DNA of 8,669 nt from Novosphingobium sp. (lineage in GTDB: Bacteria; Pseudomonadota; Alphaproteobacteria; Sphingomonadales; Sphingomonadaceae): assembly GCA_021299075.1 (NCBI GenBank), contig JAJTFU010000078.1:1324-9992 (forward strand). The letters run 5' to 3'. Of the stretch, positions 1-5,943 are shown in pieces (positions within the stretch are counted from its first letter, which is position 1; each line of letters starts with the position of its first letter). A model generated the notes under the pieces. The model worked only from the letters and a program-made list of their open reading frames with translations, had not been told where the DNA came from and ran no database searches. Both the position numbers and the translations under genes were made by a program.

Positions 1-161
1 TGGTGCCGATCTGCACCGGCGACGGGCAGACTCGGCTGGTCGCGATCCCCAAGAACGGCAACGGCCCGCGCAAGGGCGGGGAGCCGGATTGCGTCAAAGG
101 CTGCCACGGCGGTTCCTCACGCAAGCGCACAAGCGGGCCGCATTTTGAGCCAGCGCAATGA
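1..161 (+). CDS. C-terminal fragment of an unidentified small protein
   Basis: An open frame runs from the left edge (first complete codon at base 3) to TGA at 159-161, giving 52 visible residues; the start lies outside the window. The fragment begins VPICTGDGQTRL, is basic near its end, and carries a CVKGCH motif (C30, C34, H35 of the fragment). The early CTGDG and late paired cysteines loosely recall small DUF2946-like membrane or periplasmic proteins, but I do not recognise the family with confidence. CxxxCH could be a metal-binding pair or a variant heme-binding motif; nothing visible decides this. Its stop overlaps the first possible start of hemN (ATGA at 158-161), which suggests co-transcription and translational coupling. 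The GC-biased coding pattern continues up to the stop. Confidence 0.5.
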   Translation, partial: VPICTGDGQTRLVAIPKNGNGPRKGGEPDCVKGCHGGSSRKRTSGPHFEPAQ

Positions 162-1371
162 CGCCGGCGCCCGATTCCCTGACAAGCACCGGCATGTGGC
201 CGTACTATCCCGATCTGCTCGCCGTTCCGGTTCCGCGCTACACCAGCTTCCCCACCGCGGCGGAGTTTGGCGAGGGGATTGGCGCCGCCGATGCTGATGC
301 CGCGCTGCGCGGCGCCTCGGGTGATGTGTCGCTCTATGTCCATATCCCGTTCTGCGAGCAGATTTGCTGGTATTGCGGCTGCAACACCGGCGCGGCCAAC
401 CGCCGCCAGCGCCTCGCCAGCTATCTTGATGCGCTGCACCGTGAGATTGCGCTGGCCGGGACGCGGCTCGACGGACGGATTGCAGCCCGCCGGGTAGCCT
501 TTGGCGGCGGCAGTCCCAACGCGATTACGCCGACCGACTTTGTCCGGCTGGTCGATGCGCTGATCTGCAAGCCGCGATTGGCCGCATTCAGGAGGATGCC
601 CTGATAGCGCGCGGCACCGAGATGCTGCGCGGTGCCGGCGTTTCGTCGCTCAATTTTGACCTGATGTATGGCCTGCCCGGCCAGACGCTGACCGATCTCG
701 AAGCAACCCTGCGCCGGACGGTGGAGCTGGGCGCGGACCGGATCGCGCTGTTCGGCTATGCCCACGTGCCGCACATGATCCCGCGCCAGCGCCGGATCGA
801 TGCCAGCCACTTGCCGGACCAGGCGGCCCGCTTTGCCATGGCCGAGTTCGGCTATCGGCTGCTGGTGAGCGAGGGCTATGTGCCGGTCGGCTTCGATCAC
901 TTTGCCAGGCCCGGCGATGCCTTGGCCCGCGCCGTGCAGGATGGCACGCTGCGGCGCAATTTCCAGGGCTTTACCGATGATCAGGCCCCCGTGCTGGTCG
1001 GCCTCGGCGCCTCGGCGATCACGATGATGCCGGGGATCATCTGGCAGAACGAGAAGAACGCCGGGCGCTATCGGATGCTGCTGTCGCAGGATCGTCTGCC
1101 CGCAAGCGGCGGCCTGATCCGCTCGGCTGATGACCAGCGCCGCGGTGCCGTGATCGAAGGAATCCTGTGCCAGGGCGAGGCGCGGCTCGATCCCGATCTG
1201 GCCAACGAAGTGCTGATGCGGCTGCTGCCGTTCATCGACCGTGAACTGGCCGAGCTTGATCACGGCACGCTGCGGTTGCTGCCCGAAGCGCTGCCCTATG
1301 CCCGCACTATCGCGGCGCTGTTCGACCCCTATCGCCAGGATTCGATCCGCCGGTTCAGCTCGGCGGTCTGA
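158..1371 (+). pseudogene. hemN: hemN, oxygen-independent coproporphyrinogen III oxidase, disrupted by an internal frameshifting deletion
   Basis: HemN is a cytoplasmic radical-SAM enzyme that decarboxylates coproporphyrinogen III to protoporphyrinogen IX without oxygen. The N-terminal part (158-604) has RYTSFPTAAEF, the [4Fe-4S]-binding HIPFCEQICWYCGC (C66, C70, C73, plus C75) and the SAM-binding GGGS. It then leaves frame after FVRLVDAL near base 562 and stops at 602-604. The rest resumes in another frame from about 562 as DLQAAIGRIQEDAL and runs intact through NFDLMYGLPGQ, FGYAHVP, FDHFARP and RNFQGF to the usual C-terminus (RRFSSAV) at 1371. Compared with E. coli HemN from memory, about 46 codons plus one base (about 139 nt) are missing, covering the equivalents of SAM-contacting E145 and Q172. 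Neither half should work alone. The start may be ATG 158 (overlapping the upstream stop) or ATG 194 (MWPYYPDLL, a more typical HemN beginning); neither has a good ribosome site. A true pseudogene and an assembly error are both possible. Confidence 0.88.
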
Positions 1372-1398
1372 CGTCTTGGCTGGCTCGCGCTGGCGCGA

Positions 1399-1427
1399 TT
1401 GCAGCCTGCTGGAAAATCACGCATAAA
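1399..1427 (+). promoter_or_regulatory. Candidate promoter for the downstream membrane-protein gene
   Basis: In the 109-bp gap after hemN, TTGCAG (1399-1404) is followed after 17 bp by CATAAA (1422-1427), within the only AT-rich patch of the gap. The match to the sigma-70 consensus is weak (3/6 and 4/6). A 9-bp inverted repeat, GCAGCCTGC (1401-1409) and GCAGGCTGC (1455-1463), brackets the -10 candidate and could be an operator or a weak hairpin. This is inference only. Confidence 0.28.
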
Positions 1428-1480
1428 TTGCCCCAAGCCGGTCCGGTCCATGCGGCAGGCTGCGAACATGGGGGGCAGTC

Positions 1481-1972
1481 ATGCCAACAATTACACCGCT
1501 GGGCTGGTTCCATACCGGCATTGCCATCATCGCGATCCTGGCCGGGATCTATGCGCTCGCCGTCCACAAGCTGATCAAGCCCGATCAGCGCTCTGGCCTG
1601 ATCTATCTGGTCTGCACGCTGCTGGCCGCGGCGACATCGCTGATGATCTACAACCAGGGGACTGGGTTCGGTCCGGCCCATGCCCTTGGCGTGCTGACGC
1701 TGCTGGCCCTGGCGGGTGGGTTCATCGTGCCGCAGCTCCGGTTTCTGGGCGGGCTGATCCCCTATCTCCAGGCGCTGTGCTTTTCCGCCACCTTGCTGTT
1801 CCACATGATCCCCGCGATCACGGATGGGCTGCGGCGGCTGCCGGTTGGTGACCCGGTGGTTGACCGGATCGATGATCCGCTGCTGCGTGGGTTCTACCTG
1901 GCCTTCCTGGTCCTGTTTCTGCTGGGCTATGGCGCCCAGGTGCTGTGGCTGCGGCGCCAGCGATCAGCATAA
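1481..1972 (+). CDS. Small multi-pass inner-membrane protein of unknown function
   Basis: The 163-residue product is highly hydrophobic, with about five predicted membrane segments (roughly residues 10-28, 38-56, 64-83, 93-110 and 135-155) and a basic C-terminal tail (LRRQRSA). Histidines H11, H67 and H108 lie in or next to membrane segments. Its size and the histidine-containing first helix followed by a short basic loop are loosely like DUF2306-type membrane proteins, but I cannot assign a family and give it no function. The ATG at 1481 follows a run of six G (1470-1475) that could act as a weak ribosome site, spaced 5 nt. It is separated from hemN by 109 bp, so it may have its own promoter. 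No terminator of its own in the plus direction is visible: the hairpin just after it has its T-tract on the other strand. Confidence 0.8.
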   Translation: MPTITPLGWFHTGIAIIAILAGIYALAVHKLIKPDQRSGLIYLVCTLLAAATSLMIYNQGTGFGPAHALGVLTLLALAGGFIVPQLRFLGGLIPYLQALCFSATLLFHMIPAITDGLRRLPVGDPVVDRIDDPLLRGFYLAFLVLFLLGYGAQVLWLRRQRSA

Positions 1973-1979
1973 TTCCGGC

Positions 1980-2012
1980 AAAAAAAAGAGCGGCTGTACT
2001 GTGCAGCCGCTC
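1980..2012 (-). terminator. Rho-independent terminator, minus strand
   Basis: A perfect 9-bp stem (GAGCGGCTG at 1988-1996 paired with CAGCCGCTC at 2004-2012) encloses a 7-nt loop. Read on the minus strand it is followed directly by eight T (A-tract at 1980-1987 on plus). This is a textbook intrinsic terminator for leftward transcription. It lies 108 bp past the dsbD stop, so it ends either the dsbD transcript, a separate small RNA, or both. No T-tract follows it on the plus strand. Confidence 0.9.
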
Positions 2013-2035
2013 CAGGTGGGGAGAAACGTTGGTAA

Positions 2036-2053
2036 GGAAGCCAGCTGGCTTCC
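2036..2053. repeat. 18-bp perfect palindrome in the convergent gap
   Basis: GGAAGCCAGCTGGCTTCC is its own reverse complement. As RNA it forms a 7-bp stem with a 4-nt AGCU loop. It lies between the FNR-type box and the terminator, outside any gene, and would be the first hairpin of the proposed small RNA. A dimeric protein binding site is the alternative reading. Confidence 0.6.
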
Positions 2054-2092
2054 GCCTTGTTCTCCTGATGGAACGGCCCTGCGTTCAGCGCT

Positions 2093-2106
2093 TTGACCAA
2101 AATCAA
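2093..2106. promoter_or_regulatory. FNR/FixK/Anr-type box
   Basis: TTGACCAAAATCAA matches both half-sites of the FNR/FixK family consensus TTGA-N6-TCAA; on the minus strand it reads TTGAT-N4-GTCAA, close to canonical TTGAT-N4-ATCAA. It sits between two convergent genes, so no protein-coding gene starts next to it. The only candidate unit for it to control is the leftward small RNA ending at 1980. I found no other TTGA-N6-TCAA site when scanning the window by eye. Binding by a specific regulator is inference. Confidence 0.6.
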
Positions 2107-2120
2107 CTGCGCGATTAAAT

Positions 2121-4154
2121 TCAGCGCTGCGCCAGTTCGACCAGGCTGTCTGGCCCCAGCACCTGCGGCAGCTGCTCGGGGGTGCTGCTCCCTGCCGGAT
2201 ACCACAGGTAGAGCGGGATGCCCGCTGCGCCCTGGGCCGTAAGGAAACGGGTGATCGCCGGATCGCGCCGGGTCCAGTCGCCGCGCAGCACGATCACGCC
2301 AGCTTTCTGGAAGGCAGCGCGGGTCGGCTCGCGCTCGATCGCGACACGCTCGTTGACCTTGCACGAGAGACACCAGTCGGCGGTCATGTAGACGAAGACC
2401 GGCTTGCCGCTCGCCTGCGCTTTGGCCAGGGCCTCCTCGCTGAACGGCTGGGCGTCGAGCAGCCCGGCTTCGGCGCTGGCGTCAGGCGCGCGGACCATGC
2501 CAGGCAGGCCTATGGCCGAGAGCGCCAGCAGCGCGGCAAGGCCGCCCCACCACAGCCGCCCGCCGGCCAGGCCATTGCGCTGGCGGCGGCCGAGCAGGAC
2601 CAGGGCGGCGACCACGATCACCGCGATCAGGCCAAGCGCAAAGGCAAAGGCATTGCCGCCGATCCGGCTGGCCAGCCAGATGAGGGCCAGCGCGGTCAGG
2701 CCCATCGGCAGGGCCATCCAGTTGCGGAACTTGCCCATCCACGGCCCGGGCTTGGGCATCCGGCGGCGCAGCGCGGGAACCCAGGCGATGGCCAGGAACG
2801 GCAGGGCGATCCCCAGGCCCAGCGCGGCGAACAGCAGGAGGGCCGGCAGCGGCGGCAGCAGCAGCGCGGCGCCCATTGCCGCCGCCATGAACGGGCCGGT
2901 GCAAGGGGTGGCGGCAAAGGCGGCGAGCAGGCCGGTGGCAAAGGCGCCTTGCGGTGAACCCTCGCTGGCGAAACCCGGCACCATGAATTCGTACAGGCCC
3001 AGCAGGTTGGCCGTGATCGCCACGGCCAGCAGCAGCAGCGCGGCAACCACCAGCGGCTCTTGCAACTGGAAGGCCCAGCCCACTTCCTGGCCGGCCGCGC
3101 GCAGGCCCAGCAGCAGGCCGCCCAGCGCCAGGCAGGCGACGATCACGCCAGCGGTGTAGGCCAGTCCTTCGGCGCGGGCCTGGGCCTCGCTTTCGCCGGC
3201 GCGGGCCAGGCTCAGCGCCTTGAGGCTGAGGATCGGGAAGACGCAGGGCATGATGTTGAGCAGGAGGCCCCCAGCGAGCGCAGCCAGCACCAGCCAGGCC
3301 AGCGACGGGGTGGCCGCCGCCGCGCCTTGCAGCCGTGTGCCGCCAGTGGGGACTGCACCCGGCGCGGCATTGATCGTCACCCCGTCACCGGCCGGGCTCA
3401 GCCGCAGCACGGCCTCGATCGCGGCGGGCTGGGCCGGCTCGAACTTGGCGATCGGCAGCTCTGCCACCAGCAGATCGCCATCGCGGAAGAAGGCCTGGGG
3501 TGCGGCGTAATCGACCACGCTGTTGGTCGCCAGGAACAGGTGCGGCTCGCTGACCTGCATCGCGGCGGGGAGCGGGATCGCGACGCGCAGCTTGCCGCCA
3601 GCAAAGGCAAAGCGCGCCGGACTGCCGAGCGGGGCGGGGAGCGCAGCACGCCAGGCGTCGAACCGGGCATCGGGCTGGCCTGGTGGGCCGACCGTTACCC
3701 TGGTCGCCAGCTCGCCCTGTTCGGGCACGCAGATCTCGTCGGTGCAGGCCAGCCACTGCGCCTTGGCGCGCAGGTCCAGCACTTGCCCCGGCTTCGCGTC
3801 CGCCGGCACGGTGAAGGGTACCAGCACGGCATATTCAGTCTTGAAGACGTGGTTCATCAGCCCGGCGATGGTCAGGGTGGCGGGCACCGGATAGGCCAGC
3901 GCGCCAACCTTGGCGCCGGGGGGCAGCGCCCAATCAACCGTCATCCCCTGGCCGGCGTCACCGGGGTTCTGCCAATAGCCGTGCCAGCCGGGCTTTGGCT
4001 GCATGTCGATCGCCAGCGTCACTCTGCTGCCGGGCATGGCTGGGCCCTCTGCCAGCAGGGTGGCGGCGATGTTGGTTTCGCTCGCCCGCGCCGGCATGGC
4101 GGTCAGGATCAGCAGGTGCAGCAGGAAAGCGATCAGGGCCGCGAGGCGAGCCAT
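2121..4154 (-). CDS. dsbD: Thiol:disulfide interchange protein DsbD
   Basis: This 677-residue inner-membrane protein passes electrons from cytoplasmic thioredoxin to periplasmic thiols. A signal sequence (about 1-24, ending ARAS) precedes a periplasmic DsbD/ScsB-like N-terminal domain with cysteines C137 and C142 (ACTDEICVPE). The CcdA-like membrane core (about 285-550) carries the paired cysteines C304 in NIMPCVFPILSLK and C418 in AATPCTGPFMAA. A C-terminal thioredoxin-like domain (about 565-677) has the active site DWCLSCK (C595, C598) and cis-proline IP at 646-647. All three redox pairs needed for the relay are present, so it looks functional. ATG 4154 is preceded by AAGGAG. The end has two in-frame stops (TGA, then TAA one codon later). 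The wide C137-C142 spacing recalls ScsB-type members, so copper-stress or general reductase roles are possible besides cytochrome c maturation. It is transcribed divergently from phoK. Confidence 0.95.
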   Translation of the reverse strand: MARLAALIAFLLHLLILTAMPARASETNIAATLLAEGPAMPGSRVTLAIDMQPKPGWHGYWQNPGDAGQGMTVDWALPPGAKVGALAYPVPATLTIAGLMNHVFKTEYAVLVPFTVPADAKPGQVLDLRAKAQWLACTDEICVPEQGELATRVTVGPPGQPDARFDAWRAALPAPLGSPARFAFAGGKLRVAIPLPAAMQVSEPHLFLATNSVVDYAAPQAFFRDGDLLVAELPIAKFEPAQPAAIEAVLRLSPAGDGVTINAAPGAVPTGGTRLQGAAAATPSLAWLVLAALAGGLLLNIMPCVFPILSLKALSLARAGESEAQARAEGLAYTAGVIVACLALGGLLLGLRAAGQEVGWAFQLQEPLVVAALLLLAVAITANLLGLYEFMVPGFASEGSPQGAFATGLLAAFAATPCTGPFMAAAMGAALLLPPLPALLLFAALGLGIALPFLAIAWVPALRRRMPKPGPWMGKFRNWMALPMGLTALALIWLASRIGGNAFAFALGLIAVIVVAALVLLGRRQRNGLAGGRLWWGGLAALLALSAIGLPGMVRAPDASAEAGLLDAQPFSEEALAKAQASGKPVFVYMTADWCLSCKVNERVAIEREPTRAAFQKAGVIVLRGDWTRRDPAITRFLTAQGAAGIPLYLWYPAGSSTPEQLPQVLGPDSLVELAQR

Positions 4155-4165
4155 CGAATTGTCAT

Positions 4166-4171
4166 CTCCTT
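4166..4171 (-). promoter_or_regulatory. Ribosome binding site of dsbD
   Basis: AAGGAG on the minus strand lies 11 nt before the ATG at 4154. The spacing is slightly long. The ATG at 4165 that abuts this site is out of frame with the protein, so 4154 is kept as the start. Confidence 0.65.
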
Positions 4172-4177
4172 GGCCTA

Positions 4178-4206
4178 TTGCAGGCCTTGCACTTGGGCCC
4201 CTGCAA
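4178..4206. promoter_or_regulatory. Inverted repeat in the dsbD-phoK divergent promoter region
   Basis: TTGCAGG (4178-4184) and CCTGCAA (4200-4206) form a 7-bp inverted repeat with a 15-bp spacer, in the middle of the 100-bp gap between the two divergent starts. It could be an operator serving both genes. No convincing -35/-10 pair or Pho box was seen. Chance occurrence is quite possible. Confidence 0.22.
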
Positions 4207-4242
4207 CGCCATCAGGGCCTTGCCGATTTCGGCGTCCAAAGC

Positions 4243-4247
4243 AAGGA
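4243..4247 (+). promoter_or_regulatory. Ribosome binding site fixing the phoK start
   Basis: AAGGA lies 7 nt before the ATG at 4255. The frame stays open upstream to 4003, but that extension overlaps dsbD on the other strand and lacks a signal peptide. This site, with the signal peptide directly after 4255, decides the start. Confidence 0.75.
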
Positions 4248-4254
4248 TTCACCC

Positions 4255-5943
4255 ATGCGCCGCACCGTTCTTCGCCTGCTTGCCACTGCTGCCCTGGGCC
4301 TGTCAGCCCCGGCTTTGGCCCAAGGTCAACCGGCAGCGGCGTCCCCGGCTGAGCCTGCGGCTGAGACTGCCCGCCCGCAACTTGTCCTGGCGGTCTCGAT
4401 CGACCAGCTCTCGTCCGATCTGTTCGCCCAGTATCGTGAGCACTTCACCGGCGGCTTTGCCCGCCTGCTGAGCGGCGCGGTCTTCCCCTCGGGCTTCCAG
4501 TCGCACGCCGCGACGGAGACCTGCCCCGGCCACTCGACGATCCTGACCGGCGCGCGCCCGGCGCGCAGCGGGATCATTGCCAACAACTGGTTCAACCCCG
4601 CAATCGCCCGCGCTGACAAGAAGATCTATTGTTCGGAAGACCTGTCGGATCCCGCCAGCACTTCGGGCAACCCGGTGGTTTCGGCCAACCTGCTCAAGGT
4701 GCCGACCCTGGGTGAGCTGATGAAGGCCGCCAATCCCACCACGCGCAATGTCGCCGTTTCGGCGAAGGACCGCGCCGTGGTGATGATGGGCGGGCACAAG
4801 ATCGATGCGGGCTACTGGTGGAAGGGCAGCAGCTTCACCACCTTCAAGGGGCGTGAGCTGACCCCGGCAGCGCAACGCGCCAATGCCGCCGCCAGCGCCC
4901 TGCTGGCCAAGGGCGCGCCCGCGCTCAAGGCTCCGGCCTGGTGCGGTCCGCGTGACCAGGCCGTGGCGATCGGCAATGGGACGGTCGGGACCTATCGTTT
5001 TGCCCTGCCCAAGGGCGCGAAGCCCGATGTGCTGCGGGTTTCGCCGCGGATGGACGCAGCAACTGTGGATCTGGCGCTCGGCCTGGTTGACGAGCTCAAG
5101 CTGGGCCAGGGCGCAGCGCCCGATGTCCTCTCGGTCAGCCTTTCGGCCAGCGACTATATTGGCCATGCTGTCGGCACCGAAGGCGTCGAAATGTGCATCC
5201 AGATGGCGGAGCTGGATAGCAACCTGGGCCGGCTGTTCGCCGCGCTCGACAAGCGCAAGATCGATTACCTGGTGGTGCTGACCGCCGACCACGGCGGGCA
5301 TGACGCGCCCGAACGGCTACGCCAGCAGGCCATGCCGGGCGCGAGCCGCGCCGACAAGGCGCTGATGCCGGCCGCGCTGGGGGCCGAAATCACCCGCCGC
5401 ACCGGGATTGCCGCGCCGCAAGGGCCGCTGATCTATGGCGATGGTCCGTTCGGTGACATGTACGTCAATGCCGCCGTCACCGGCGCGGCCAAGACCCGCG
5501 TGGTCAACGAGTTGCTCAACCTCACCCGCAATCACCCGCAGGTGACGGCGGTCTTCACTGCGGCAGAGCTGGCCGCCACCCCGGTCCCGGCCGGCAACCC
5601 GCAGGACTGGACGATCAAGGAGCGCGCGCGCGCCTCGTTCATGGCCGAACGATCGGGCGACGTGGTGGTGGTGCTTAACCGCGCGGTGACGCCGATCCCT
5701 GAGCCTGTGCTGGGGGCCTATGTTGCCACCCACGGCAGCGTCTGGGACTATGACCGGCGGGTGCCGATGCTGTTCTGGCGCAAGGGCATGACGGGCTTCG
5801 AACAACCCAATCCGGTCGAAACGGTCGACATCGCGCCGACGCTGGCCGCGGTGATCGGCCTGCGGCTTGATGACGGGGCCTTCGATGGCCGCTGTCTCGA
5901 TCTCGATGCCGGCGCCGGCAACAGCTGCGAGCGCGCCAAGTGA
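4255..5943 (+). CDS. phoK: PhoK-type secreted alkaline phosphatase
   Basis: The 562-residue product is a periplasmic or secreted alkaline phosphatase of the nucleotide pyrophosphatase/phosphodiesterase superfamily, which hydrolyses phosphomonoesters using two zinc ions. A signal peptide (1-22, APALA before QGQ) is followed by the catalytic domain. Visible active-site elements match Sphingomonas PhoK almost position for position: metal-ligand D50 in VSIDQ, nucleophile T89 in SHAATETCPGHST, N110/N111 in IIANNWF, K171 and R173 in KDR, D300 and H304 in SASDYIGH, D345 and H346 in TADHGGH, and H493 in ATHGS. Length is close to PhoK (about 560). Cysteine pairs (C90, C126, C230, C314, C547, C558) could form disulfides, fitting the DsbD gene next door, though that link is inference. 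The gene is intact. The next gene starts within its stop codon, so both probably share a transcript. Phosphate-starvation control is expected from its role but no Pho box is seen. Confidence 0.93.
   Translation: MRRTVLRLLATAALGLSAPALAQGQPAAASPAEPAAETARPQLVLAVSIDQLSSDLFAQYREHFTGGFARLLSGAVFPSGFQSHAATETCPGHSTILTGARPARSGIIANNWFNPAIARADKKIYCSEDLSDPASTSGNPVVSANLLKVPTLGELMKAANPTTRNVAVSAKDRAVVMMGGHKIDAGYWWKGSSFTTFKGRELTPAAQRANAAASALLAKGAPALKAPAWCGPRDQAVAIGNGTVGTYRFALPKGAKPDVLRVSPRMDAATVDLALGLVDELKLGQGAAPDVLSVSLSASDYIGHAVGTEGVEMCIQMAELDSNLGRLFAALDKRKIDYLVVLTADHGGHDAPERLRQQAMPGASRADKALMPAALGAEITRRTGIAAPQGPLIYGDGPFGDMYVNAAVTGAAKTRVVNELLNLTRNHPQVTAVFTAAELAATPVPAGNPQDWTIKERARASFMAERSGDVVVVLNRAVTPIPEPVLGAYVATHGSVWDYDRRVPMLFWRKGMTGFEQPNPVETVDIAPTLAAVIGLRLDDGAFDGRCLDLDAGAGNSCERAK

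Larger units (their letters stand above)
1980..2058 (-). ncRNA. Putative FNR-controlled small RNA, about 79 nt
   Basis: The predicted RNA has three parts. A 5' hairpin comes from the palindrome at 2036-2053 (7-bp stem, AGCU loop). A pyrimidine-rich stretch at about 2013-2035 containing UUUCUCCCCACC is likely unpaired and complementary to Shine-Dalgarno-like sequence. The 3' end is the terminator hairpin with eight U. This is the usual layout of a trans-acting bacterial sRNA. The 5' end is inferred: an FNR-type box centred at 2099.5, if placed at -41.5 as in class II FNR promoters, puts the first base at 2058 (an A on the minus strand). The corresponding -10 hexamer (CATCAG, 2070-2065) is weak. 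The alternative is that this is only the 3' UTR of dsbD, or an sRNA processed from it. No family was recognised. Confidence 0.42.

Noticed and set aside
421..1263. Long minus-strand open frame opposite hemN (280 codons)
   Set aside because: The plus strand carries clear HemN motifs across this span. The antisense frame results from GC-biased third positions and has no recognisable motif or ribosome site.
622..1371. A shorter independent protein starting at ATG 622
   Set aside because: It is the C-terminal part of HemN without the iron-sulfur cluster motif, and HemN-like sequence continues upstream in the same frame back to about 562, so 622 is not a natural start.
1988..2012. The hairpin acting as a plus-strand terminator for the gene ending at 1972
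   Set aside because: No T-tract follows the stem on the plus strand (CCAGGTGGGG instead), so intrinsic termination is only supported leftward.
1927..2373. Minus-strand open frame crossing the convergent gap
   Set aside because: It runs through the terminator and the end of dsbD in another frame, with no start signal or recognisable motif.
4159..4180. Possible Pho box before phoK
   Set aside because: TTGTCAT at 4159-4165 resembles one half-site, but no second half is present 11 bp away, and it overlaps the dsbD leader.
4003..4254. Upstream extension of phoK to an ATG at 4003
   Set aside because: It would overlap 152 bp of dsbD and bury the signal peptide. The ATG at 4255 has a well-placed AAGGA and begins a proper signal sequence.
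3060..4352. Plus-strand open frame of 430 codons opposite dsbD
   Set aside because: It is antisense to an unambiguous DsbD with all three cysteine pairs. Its composition (rich in G, Q, R, H) is typical of a high-GC shadow frame.
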